From Holophagales bacterium (lineage in GTDB: Bacteria; Acidobacteriota; Holophagae; Holophagales; Holophagaceae): 16,635 bases of DNA. Of the stretch, positions 7,386-13,879 are shown piece by piece. The position numbers and the translations under genes were made by a program. Location of the stretch: positions 1 through 16,635 of the forward strand of contig JAITFL010000107.1 of assembly GCA_031281385.1 (NCBI GenBank), in the 5' to 3' direction. Numbering within the stretch: the stretch's first letter is position 1; every line of letters begins with the position of its first letter. The notes under the pieces are model-generated. The model ran no database searches. It worked only from the letters and a program-made list of their open reading frames with translations, and was not told the origin of the DNA.

Positions 7386-7648
7386 TGAAGAGGGGCGGCG
7401 GCAAAGCAAAAAACAAGGTAAAGAAAAAGACTTTTGGCGGGCGCAGAAACAAGTTTTGCAAGTTCTGCGTCGAAAAAGCTCCGATGATTGACTACAAAGA
7501 CGTAAAAACGCTGATGGGGTTCACGCCAGAGCGAGCCAAGGTCACGCCAAGGCGCACCAGCGGCGTGTGCGCCCTTCACCAGCGCATGTTGGTCGAGGCC
7601 ATCAAGAGAGCCAGAAATATAGCTCTGCTTCCATTCACCACGGACTAG
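7382..7648 (+). CDS. rpsR: 30S ribosomal protein S18, zinc-binding (C+) form
   Basis: An 88-residue S18, partner of S6 in the 30S platform. The family core is visible: [59 protein letters not shown]. The CxxC near residue 26 together with C-x2-H in GVCALHQR suggests the zinc-ribbon form of S18. Two adjacent ATG codons (7382 and 7385) are possible starts; GAGGTGATGGG at the end of rpsF serves as ribosome binding site. It is coupled to rpsF by a 4-nt overlap. rplI, which commonly follows rpsR, does not; fabD follows instead. Confidence 0.96.
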   Translation: MMKRGGGKAKNKVKKKTFGGRRNKFCKFCVEKAPMIDYKDVKTLMGFTPERAKVTPRRTSGVCALHQRMLVEAIKRARNIALLPFTTD

Positions 7649-7675
7649 CAAGCGGGAACAATTCAAGAATATATT

Positions 7676-7697
7676 TGCCCTTGCGGCAAGCAGGGCA
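7676..7697 (+). terminator. Hairpin between rpsR and fabD
   Basis: TGCCCT (7676-7681) pairs with AGGGCA (7692-7697), with inner GC pairs. It is 28 nt after the rpsR stop and has no T-tract, so it may be a partial attenuator or an RNA-processing site rather than a true terminator. Nothing else was seen in the 68-nt gap. Confidence 0.3.
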
Positions 7698-7716
7698 TAT
7701 TGTGTGGGGTTTATGA

Positions 7717-8658
7717 ATGAATAAAGTTGCATGGCTATTCCCGGGCCAAGGGTCTCAGGCCGTGGGCATGGGGCAGGCATTGGCCGCATCGGGCCACCAT
7801 GCCACCGAAAAGGCTTTGGGCGCTGCGGATTCAGCCCTGGGGTACTCCCTTTCAAAAATAATGGCCGAAGGGCCAGAAGAGACGCTGAAGCTGACCGAGC
7901 ACACCCAGCCGGCCATCCTCACGCACAGCATCATGGCCTTGGAATTTTGCCGCGGAAGGCTGCCAGAGCCTGACTTTGTGGCAGGGCACAGCCTTGGCGA
8001 ATATAGTGCGCTGGTGGCAGCTGGCTCCATTGACTTTGAGGCCGCCGTCGTTGCTGTCAAGGCTAGGGGGCGCTTCATGCAAGAGGCTGTCCCATTTGGC
8101 ACTGGCGACATGGTTGCCGTCATAGGCATGGCAGCATCGGACGTGGAGGCCGCTTGCGCTGCCGCCGCCGAATCCACGGGCAAGGTGGTTGTCCCCGCTA
8201 ACTACAACGGCGCGGGGCAGATAGTCATCGCGGGGCATTTAGAGGCGGTCGAAGCGGCCGTTGAAATATTGAAAGGCAAGGGCGGGCGCAAGATGATGAA
8301 ACTGCCCGTCAGCGCACCATTCCACAGCCCACTGATGGAACCCGCGCAAAAGGCCATGGAACCCATAATAAAATCTCTGGAAATCAAGCCGCCCATCTGC
8401 CCCCTCATTAACAATGTAGATGCCGTGCCGGTGACAGACCCAGAAGTCATCCGCCAAGGATTGATCCGCCAGATACCCAGCCCAGTCCGCTGGGAGGACA
8501 CGATGAAATTCCTTTTGTCCCAAGGCGTGACAACCTACATCGGCCTTGGCGGCAAGGTGCTGACCACCATAGCCATAAAGATGGCGAAAGAGGCAGGGGT
8601 AGAGATAAAGGCACTGTCAATCGGCGCCCCTGACGATCTGGAGCAACTGCAAAATTAA
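7717..8658 (+). CDS. fabD: Malonyl-CoA:acyl carrier protein transacylase
   Basis: A 313-residue FabD, the usual length. It transfers malonyl from CoA to acyl carrier protein to feed fatty acid elongation in the cytoplasm. The N-terminal FPGQGSQ motif gives the oxyanion-hole glutamine (Q11). The nucleophile S92 is in AGHSLGEYSAL, R117 in VKARGRFMQ binds the malonyl carboxylate, and H203 in SAPFHSPLM completes the catalytic pair. The ATG at 7713 runs into a stop at once, so the ATG at 7717 is the start; only a weak GGGG precedes it. No other fatty-acid synthesis gene (fabH, fabG, acpP, fabF) is next to it, which is unusual. It may be expressed with rpsF-rpsR. Confidence 0.95.
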   Translation: MNKVAWLFPGQGSQAVGMGQALAASGHHATEKALGAADSALGYSLSKIMAEGPEETLKLTEHTQPAILTHSIMALEFCRGRLPEPDFVAGHSLGEYSALVAAGSIDFEAAVVAVKARGRFMQEAVPFGTGDMVAVIGMAASDVEAACAAAAESTGKVVVPANYNGAGQIVIAGHLEAVEAAVEILKGKGGRKMMKLPVSAPFHSPLMEPAQKAMEPIIKSLEIKPPICPLINNVDAVPVTDPEVIRQGLIRQIPSPVRWEDTMKFLLSQGVTTYIGLGGKVLTTIAIKMAKEAGVEIKALSIGAPDDLEQLQN

Positions 8659-8718
8659 GGAACGCCGTGTTTACGCCTTTATAATCTAATACCAAATCCT
8701 GTTGATAATTTGATAAAT

Positions 8719-9030
8719 GAGGCACTTGCAAAACTATCCCAAATCTTTTCTTACTGGCGAATGGCAATTCCATCACGCCGAATGGATACGCGGCGAGGTC
8801 ATTCGCCGCTTAGGCTCGGGACGGGCATCTTGCGGCCTGTTGCGTTTCGCGCCGGGTCTTGGGAAAACTTCCTAAATGCTAACTGGGGATTCATTCAGGG
8901 CGGCCTCGCATGCGAGTCCACCCTTCATTACTCCCCAGACCCCTTATACTCTCCTCGCCAACTGCCCTATGTAGGGGCGGATACATGGGCACGGCTTCTA
9001 TGAACGCGAAGAGAGTTTTGCAAGTGTCTC
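8719..9030 (+). repeat. Dispersed structured repeat, copy B, with inverted ends
   Basis: This fills most of the 456-nt gap between fabD and the NFACT gene. It is bounded by GAGGCACTTGCAAAACT (8719-8735) and AGTTTTGCAAGTGTCTC (9014-9030), which are reverse complements at 16 of 17 positions. The interior matches the reverse complement of copy A. Hairpin 1: GCGGCGA/TCGCCGC (8790-8796 with 8803-8809) around loop GGTCAT. Hairpin 2: CTGGGGA/TCCCCAG (8883-8889 with 8932-8938) around palindrome CTCGCATGCGAG (8905-8916). The layout is that of a MITE or a repeat-borne structured RNA. No protein is convincingly encoded. Confidence 0.85.
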
Positions 9031-9070
9031 AAATGCTAAACGCAAAGCCGCATGCGGCCAAAGTTTTTAT

Positions 9071-9105
9071 CTTGCAACTTGTATCTTGTAACTTGTAACT
9101 CGAAA
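9071..9105 (+). repeat. Heptamer tandem repeat, five units of CTTGTAA
   Basis: Five 7-bp units: CTTGCAA, CTTGTAT, CTTGTAA, CTTGTAA, CTCGAAA. They end ten bases before the NFACT start codon, so the array occupies the 5' leader and leaves no normal Shine-Dalgarno. It parallels the CAATTGA array before gcvPA in unit length, copy number and placement, though not in sequence. Just before it, GCCGCATGCGGC (within 9046-9059) is a perfect 12-bp palindrome. Confidence 0.8.
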
Positions 9106-9114
9106 CTGGTATTG

Positions 9115-10578
9115 ATGGAAGCCCCCCTGCTCTTCGCCCTCGCCCGCGCCCGACTCAACATGGGCGAAGGCGCTGTGCAGAGCGTATGGGCATCTCCAAG
9201 GGCGCTCGCGCTGGGGTGGGCGCCAGACAGGTTGGCTGGGCTTGGGCCTGGCATGGCATGGATTTTTTTGATCAGCCCCGCCCAAGAACTTTGGCTGCTA
9301 CACGAAAAGCAAGAAGCATATTTGGCTCTGAAGTCTGAATCTAAGACAGACCTAAGCCGCCTGTGGTCGCAAGAGTTGAAAGGGGCGCGGCTCTGCGATG
9401 TTATGGGCGACCCAAGGGAGAGATGGATCGCATTCGAATTTCGCAGAAGAGCGATAACGGGAAGGATCGAGGGAATGCAGCTCTCGTTTCAAGCCATTCC
9501 AGGGCGTGGGGGGTTGCGCTTAGACGGACTGGACTTAAATCAAGCAAGGGCCGGCATGGGAACACCATTCCCATCCAAACAACCCGACTGCGAGACGGAC
9601 ACGCCGCCCTTGCAGAGGTGGAGGGAAAAATGGGGTGGCCGCTTCGATGATGCCATCAATGGCCGCATCGCCGATGTGCTTCCGGGGGAGGGAATGCTAT
9701 TCCAAAGGCACGCCGAATGGAGCACGCAGAGGGCCGACAAATTGCTGTTGCAGCCAAAAATCCAAGCCGCAAGCCGCAAGGTCATCAAGGAGAGGCAGAG
9801 GCTTGATCGCTATGGCAAAGCGCTGGCAGAAGACCGCGAGAGGCACCTTGGGGCCATTGGCCTGCGCGAGCCAGCAGGGAAGCTCCAAGCCGAGTTATGG
9901 CGACTAAAAGGGGCCTGCGGCAGCGTTAAACTTTTGGATGGCACTATCATCGAACTCCCGCCAGGCATGAGCATTGAAGTGACAGTGCAAAAATGGTTCA
10001 CTCAGGCCAAAAAAGCTGAAAGGGGGCTGCTGCGCGTTGACGCTCTGGAGAGGGAGCGCATCAGGCAGATAATGGAACTTGAGCGGGCGTGCGGCTCGGA
10101 CGCACAAACCCTAAACGACGCGCCAAAAAAATCGCAGGTTCAAGCCAAACAAACAGGCTCATCCAGCCGTGGAAAGAAAAAAATGGAGCAGGAAAAAGAC
10201 CACAAGAGAAGCGACGGCAAAGGCAGGGCATATAGGTCTCAGATGGTGGAAGGCTTCGAGGTTCTCATCGGGAGAGGCGACGCCGACAATGACATCCTGA
10301 CGTTTAAGGTGGCCAGCCCGCTGGATTTTTGGCTCCACGTCGCTTCTGTACCCGGGAGCCACGTGGTGATCAGGAACCCCGACAGAATAAGCGAGCCGCC
10401 TAGAAACGTGCTAGAACGCGCCGCAGAGTTGGCGGCGTTCTATAGCAAGGCCAGGGAGGGCGGCAAGGTAGAAGTGCATTGGTGCCGCGCAGCCGACGTC
10501 AATAAGCCCAGGGGCTTCGAGCCTGGCAAGGTCTTTTTGAAAAATTACAAAAGCCTAAAGGTGTACCCGAAACAATAG
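9115..10578 (+). CDS. NFACT-family protein (RqcH / FbpA-like)
   Basis: A 487-residue protein, shorter than typical RqcH (about 570). RqcH-type proteins bind the large ribosomal subunit with stalled peptidyl-tRNA and add C-terminal alanine tails; older annotation calls them fibronectin-binding. The C-terminal NFACT-R (DUF814) domain is clear: DNDILTFKVAS at about 391, D404-FWLH at 404-408, PGSHVVI at 413-419, and a Lys/Gly-rich end with KPRGFEPGKVFLKNYKSL. The middle is charged and helical, consistent with the coiled-coil arm. The N-terminal NFACT-N part is divergent: where RqcH has an Asp-Arg motif, this has MGDPRERWIAFEF (R103 kept, preceding residue Glu). The frame opens at 9052, but those 21 residues are encoded by the heptamer repeats, so ATG 9115 is preferred. 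Tail-adding activity is uncertain. Confidence 0.85.
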   Translation: MEAPLLFALARARLNMGEGAVQSVWASPRALALGWAPDRLAGLGPGMAWIFLISPAQELWLLHEKQEAYLALKSESKTDLSRLWSQELKGARLCDVMGDPRERWIAFEFRRRAITGRIEGMQLSFQAIPGRGGLRLDGLDLNQARAGMGTPFPSKQPDCETDTPPLQRWREKWGGRFDDAINGRIADVLPGEGMLFQRHAEWSTQRADKLLLQPKIQAASRKVIKERQRLDRYGKALAEDRERHLGAIGLREPAGKLQAELWRLKGACGSVKLLDGTIIELPPGMSIEVTVQKWFTQAKKAERGLLRVDALERERIRQIMELERACGSDAQTLNDAPKKSQVQAKQTGSSSRGKKKMEQEKDHKRSDGKGRAYRSQMVEGFEVLIGRGDADNDILTFKVASPLDFWLHVASVPGSHVVIRNPDRISEPPRNVLERAAELAAFYSKAREGGKVEVHWCRAADVNKPRGFEPGKVFLKNYKSLKVYPKQ

Positions 10579-10602
10579 GGATTGTAGAGAAACAGTCGCT
10601 TT

Positions 10603-11262
10603 TCACTGCAACCTTACCCTAATCGGCCTGTGCCCCAGTATTTGCAGTTTAGATATGCGCGAATCCAACTCTGCACTAGTGCCAGACCAATCTAGCTGTA
10701 CCTTGTGAAAGCCATTTTCAAACACAACTTTTGCCGGCATCCCCTGCTGTTTTAGGGTTTCGGCAAGCCGGTTGGCAGAACCCGCGTCGCTTAGCGCCGC
10801 TACCTGCGCCGTCCATCTTTCGCTTTGCGAGTTTTGGGGTGCCGCACTTCTAGGGGGGGTGGCTTGCGTTGTCGGGGCTACTACGACTGGCTGCTTTGCT
10901 GGCTCAGTCTGTTGCGTCGGCGGTGGAGCCTGTCTTGTAGGTTCTGGCTCCGGCTCTCGCCTTGGCGCGTCCGTGGCTGTAGAAGTCTGGGCTGCGGCGG
11001 GCTGCTTTGTGCGCTCTGGGCGTTTTTCATCGCCGATGCTGTCAATGGACTTGAAAAGGTCTATCTGCTGGTCAAGGGGTACAGGAAGTTTTTTCAGCTC
11101 TTCGTCTATAGAAAAGGCCCTCGAACTTTTTTGCGTCAGGCTCCTTTTGCCAACTTGGACTCCAAGGACGTAGCAGAAGGTCAACAATCCCACGCCCACC
11201 GCCGTGGCGATAAGTATGCCTTGGCGGCTCACGGTGATGTATTGGGAATCTCGCTCGGCCAT
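10603..11262 (-). CDS. SPOR-domain membrane protein
   Basis: A 219-residue bitopic protein. A short cytoplasmic N-terminus is followed by one transmembrane helix (about 13-35, GILIATAVGVGLLTFCYVLGVQVG). A long Pro/Thr/Gln/Ala-rich periplasmic linker follows (about 80-145), then a C-terminal SPOR domain (about 148-219, starting ERWTAQVAALSDAGSANRLAETLKQQG and ending in an IRVRL strand). SPOR domains bind glycan strands lacking stem peptides at the division septum, so a role in envelope division or peptidoglycan remodelling is likely. AGGAAAGAG about nine bases upstream supports the start. It runs convergent to the NFACT gene, with only 24 nt between stops. It lies downstream of radC and comEA on the same strand but is separated by the short repeat copy C. 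Confidence 0.88.
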   Translation of the reverse strand: MAERDSQYITVSRQGILIATAVGVGLLTFCYVLGVQVGKRSLTQKSSRAFSIDEELKKLPVPLDQQIDLFKSIDSIGDEKRPERTKQPAAAQTSTATDAPRREPEPEPTRQAPPPTQQTEPAKQPVVVAPTTQATPPRSAAPQNSQSERWTAQVAALSDAGSANRLAETLKQQGMPAKVVFENGFHKVQLDWSGTSAELDSRISKLQILGHRPIRVRLQ

Positions 11263-11299
11263 TTTGTAAACTCTTTCCTAATTAATTATGGCTCATTTT

Positions 11300-11383
11300 T
11301 TCCACTTGCAAAACCTAGCCGTTTTTGGACGGCAAGGCTATTTGATGCGGTGATTGGCAGATGGCTATTTGCAAGCGAGCCGC
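11300..11383 (+). repeat. Dispersed structured repeat, short copy C
   Basis: This occupies most of the 126-nt gap between radC and the SPOR gene. The left end has CCACTTGCAAAA (11302-11313) and the right end ATTTGCAAGCGAGCC (11367-11381), an imperfect inverted pair matching the ends of copies A and B. Inside, TTTTGG..GG.AAGGCT..TTG.TG.GGT (about 11320-11352) matches the end-proximal part of copy A. It therefore looks like an internally deleted relative. GCCGT/ACGGC around TTTTGG forms a small hairpin. Confidence 0.65.
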
Positions 11384-11388
11384 CATCC

Positions 11389-12069
11389 TTACCCCTCAGA
11401 TCCCCAGTCTTCTGATGCGCCAAAGCTATAGTATTCGTTGGAGCCCACGATGATGTGGTCAACCAACTTGATGCCCAGCGATGCGCCGACCATGCGCAGC
11501 TTTTTGGTTAATTCGGAGTCCTCGCGGCTTGGCTCTGGGTTGCCGCTGGGATGGTTGTGGTAGGCTATAGCGGAAGTCGCTGCGAATCTAAGGGCTTCCC
11601 TGAAAAATTCCCTTGGCGTTATCATCGTGCCATTGGCGGTGCCCACGCTTAATGTCCTGTCCGCTATCAATTCGCACTTGACGTTGAGCGCCAGCAGCCC
11701 GAATTGTTCTTCGGTCAGGCCGCTGCACCTTGCCAGCAAATAATCCCCCGCCGCTTTGGGGGAGTTGAGCTTGATTTTCGAGTGGCTGCGCTTGGATCGG
11801 CGGGCTATCTCCTGCACCGCCCACAATTGGCCAACTCTGGCGGGCCCAAGGCCGGGCAGGTCGGAGAGGTCTTTTAGGCCAAGCGACATAAGGCCAGAGA
11901 GACCCCCTGTGGCCGCCAAGACTTCCTGCCCTATCTCTATGATGCTGCGCCCTTTCTGCCCCGACCCCCAGATGAGGGCCAAAAGGTCGGCGTCGCTCAG
12001 CTCGTTCCCTTGGCCGGCAAAGAGTCGCTCCCTCGGCCTCTGCTGGGGGGCCATATCCGACATCTTCAT
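11389..12069 (-). CDS. radC: RadC family JAMM/MPN+ protein
   Basis: A 226-residue RadC (UPF0758), the normal length. Residues about 1-80 carry a helix-hairpin-helix (LSDLPGLGPARVGQL, 67-81). The C-terminal JAMM/MPN+ domain has the metal ligands H171 and H173 in HNHPSGNPEPSREDSEL and D184, with a Glu near 121-122 in TEEQF as the likely catalytic residue. Despite its name, a direct DNA-repair role is doubtful; links to natural transformation are reported in some bacteria. The start at 12069 is three bases after the ComEA-like gene stops, suggesting co-transcription and a shared role in DNA handling. All key residues are present. Confidence 0.94.
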   Translation of the reverse strand: MKMSDMAPQQRPRERLFAGQGNELSDADLLALIWGSGQKGRSIIEIGQEVLAATGGLSGLMSLGLKDLSDLPGLGPARVGQLWAVQEIARRSKRSHSKIKLNSPKAAGDYLLARCSGLTEEQFGLLALNVKCELIADRTLSVGTANGTMITPREFFREALRFAATSAIAYHNHPSGNPEPSREDSELTKKLRMVGASLGIKLVDHIIVGSNEYYSFGASEDWGSEG

Positions 12070-12072
12070 GGT

Positions 12073-12417
12073 TCAGCCCAACGGAATCTGCACATGGCTC
12101 ATTGTTCTTTTGGCGGGCCTTTGTTTTTGCGGCGTTTTGCCCACCGAGAGATAGGGCCTTATGGCAAGGAATGTCTTTTCCCCCATGCCCTTGACGTTCA
12201 TAATGTCCTCTATTCGGCTGAATGGCCCGTTGGCTTTTCTGAAATCCACTATCCTTTCCGCCATCTTTTCCCCTATCTTGGGCACTTGGATCAGCTCCGT
12301 CCTTGTGGCTGTGTTTATGTTTACAATCAGCCTTGGCACGTCTTGCGCCTGGGCATGGCAGCAAAACGCGAGGCTGAATAGCATGATTGCGGTTCGCCAA
12401 AGCATCTTAGCTACCAT
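12073..12417 (-). CDS. Exported ComEA-like helix-hairpin-helix DNA-binding protein
   Basis: A ~114-residue protein with a signal peptide (MLWRTAIMLFSLAFCCHAQAQ) and a tandem HhH domain: VNINTATRTELIQVPKIGEKMAERIVDFRKANGPFSRIEDIMNVKGMGEKTFLAI. This is the DNA-binding module of ComEA, which captures incoming DNA in the periplasm during natural transformation. The basic tail (KTPQKQRPAKR) may add DNA contacts. The frame is open to 12453, but a TATACT-like box (minus strand, 12444-12449) inside a palindrome makes the ATG at 12417 or 12405 more likely. GGGAGAG touches the first and is 12 bases before the second. It lies three bases upstream of radC. Small exported HhH proteins may also have other DNA-binding roles. 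Confidence 0.85.
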   Translation of the reverse strand: MVAKMLWRTAIMLFSLAFCCHAQAQDVPRLIVNINTATRTELIQVPKIGEKMAERIVDFRKANGPFSRIEDIMNVKGMGEKTFLAIRPYLSVGKTPQKQRPAKRTMSHVQIPLG

Positions 12418-12443
12418 CTCTCCCAAAGAAAACTTGCAGTGTA

Positions 12444-12459
12444 AGTATAGCATCTATAC
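12444..12459 (-). promoter_or_regulatory. Possible promoter box with palindrome upstream of comEA-radC
   Basis: GTATAG (12445-12450) and CTATAC (12454-12459) form a perfect inverted repeat around CAT. On the minus strand this includes TATACT, which would serve as a -10 element for the comEA-radC unit. No good -35 hexamer was seen at 16-18 nt, so an activator or extended -10 would be needed. Confidence 0.3.
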
Positions 12460-12554
12460 CATCGTCCCTGCCGCAAGGCAGTTCTCCAAAGTCACGCACC
12501 CAGTATTTTGCCGGATACAGCGGACATCTTGTAGCTTTGAATCCGGTACGGCGT

Positions 12555-12560
12555 TATACT
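12555..12560 (+). promoter_or_regulatory. Possible -10 box upstream of HD-GYP copy 1
   Basis: TATACT lies 34 nt before the start codon of the first HD-GYP gene, a normal leader length. The best upstream hexamer, TTGTAG (12529-12534), is 20 nt away, wider than ideal. The divergent comEA gene shares this 176-nt intergenic region. Confidence 0.3.
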
Positions 12561-12593
12561 GTTAACAGGGCAGACAACAACTGGAATGGGAGC

Positions 12594-13814
12594 ATGATCA
12601 AGAAGGTCAAAATGGAAGACGTTCGGCCGGGGATGTATGTCCACGACCTGAACGTGCCGTGGCTGGAACACAAATTTCTGTTCAACAGGTTCTTGCTCCA
12701 AAACGAAAAGCATATCCAAAAGTTAAAGCGCGAAAATCTTTTGGAAATTCTCATAGACACAGAAAAGGGCCTAGACGCTGTAAATGCACCAACAGAAGAA
12801 GAGGCAGAAGCGGCCCTTATGGAAAAAATGATTGGGTCTGTTTCGGGGCAGGGAAGCGAGCCCACGGCCGCCAAGCAAAAAGACAGGTGGGCAGAGTCGA
12901 AGCAGGTGCAAACTGAAGCCATCAAAGTGGTAGCAAGCATATTCAACGACGTGCGCGCAGGAAAACAAAACAAGGCAATGTTCGGCGTGTCCGCCGTGAC
13001 AAGCATCGCGGACGCAGTTTTGGGAGACGACGGCGCACTGGTCAGCCTATGCAGGATAAAGAACCGCGATGACTATACCTTTCAGCATTGCGTAAGTGTA
13101 TCTGCGCTGCTGATGACGCTTTGCAACTCCATCGGGGGATACTCCAACGACGACATCATTCAAATCGGGTTTGGCGGGCTTTTCCATGACGTGGGAAAAA
13201 TGAAGACTCCCAACTCGATACTGAACAAGCCTGGCAGACTGACAGAAAAGGAATTTGAAACAATAATGGCCCACGTCAATGACGGGCTCGACTACCTGCG
13301 CGACGAGCGCTGCTTAAGCGAACCAGTGCTTAGGATAGTGGCCGAGCACCACGAAAGGTACGACGGCAGCGGCTACCCAAGGGGGCTGTCCAAAGACCAG
13401 ATATCAAAAGTGGGCAAAATGGCGGCTATCATTGATGTCTATGACGCCATCACATCGAGGCGGGCGTACCGCTCGGCCTTAGAGCCAACCGTGGCCCTCA
13501 AGCGGATATATGAGTGGGGCGGCAGGCATTTCGACGCAGACCTTGTACACAGTTTTGTAAAGGCGATGGGCATCTACCCTGTTGGTTCGTTGATCCGCCT
13601 GCACAGCGGGAGGTTGGCCGTTGTGATTCGACAGGGCGGGGAAAACCTGCTGCAACCCTTGGTGCGGATCGTCTATAACGCGGCCAAGGGGCACCGCGTC
13701 CCCAGCCAGGACGTGGACTTGGCATCGCCTGGCTGCCAAGACCACATCGTCGGCGACGAAACGCCCGAGAATTGGGGCATAGAAATCATGAAGTTCATTG
13801 CGAAAGGCTCATGA
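12594..13814 (+). CDS. DUF3391 / HD-GYP cyclic-di-GMP phosphodiesterase, copy 1
   Basis: A 406-residue soluble protein. Residues 1 to about 62 match the DUF3391 N-terminus (MIKKVKMEDVRPGMYVHDLN, ending LIDTEKGLD). The HD-GYP domain spans about 150-345: H165, the HD pair H198-D199 with K202 in FHDVGK, H252-H253-E254, D257 and GYP at 260-262 (EHHERYDGSGYP), and D281/D284 in DVYDAITS. All residues expected for metal binding and c-di-GMP hydrolysis are present, so it should degrade c-di-GMP to pGpG or GMP in the cytoplasm. A conserved tail follows (about 326-385). No receiver or membrane domain is present. The frame is open 57 nt further upstream, but ATG 12594 matches the second copy residue for residue. 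It is nearly collinear with the gene at 15039. Confidence 0.93.
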   Translation: MIKKVKMEDVRPGMYVHDLNVPWLEHKFLFNRFLLQNEKHIQKLKRENLLEILIDTEKGLDAVNAPTEEEAEAALMEKMIGSVSGQGSEPTAAKQKDRWAESKQVQTEAIKVVASIFNDVRAGKQNKAMFGVSAVTSIADAVLGDDGALVSLCRIKNRDDYTFQHCVSVSALLMTLCNSIGGYSNDDIIQIGFGGLFHDVGKMKTPNSILNKPGRLTEKEFETIMAHVNDGLDYLRDERCLSEPVLRIVAEHHERYDGSGYPRGLSKDQISKVGKMAAIIDVYDAITSRRAYRSALEPTVALKRIYEWGGRHFDADLVHSFVKAMGIYPVGSLIRLHSGRLAVVIRQGGENLLQPLVRIVYNAAKGHRVPSQDVDLASPGCQDHIVGDETPENWGIEIMKFIAKGS

Positions 13815-13840
13815 GTTCGGCCTTTGAGAACATGCCTCGA

Positions 13841-13855
13841 TTTTGCAAGTGGCTC
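13841..13855 (+). repeat. Stand-alone end motif of the dispersed repeat family
   Basis: TTTTGCAAGTGGCTC lies 26 nt after the stop of HD-GYP copy 1 and matches the end motif of repeats A (TTTTGCAAGCGGCTC) and B (TTTTGCAAGTGTCTC). No repeat body follows on either side. The equivalent site after copy 2 (about 16288) reads TATTGCAACTAACTC, a weaker match. It could be a remnant, a solo end or a shared protein-binding site. Confidence 0.5.
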
Positions 13856-13879
13856 CACTGCCCATCATCGGATGTTTTT

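Noticed and set aside
10772..11415. Long plus-strand ORFs opposite the SPOR gene
   Set aside because: They are antisense frames of the Pro/Thr-rich linker, rich in Cys, Gly and Trp, with no family resemblance.
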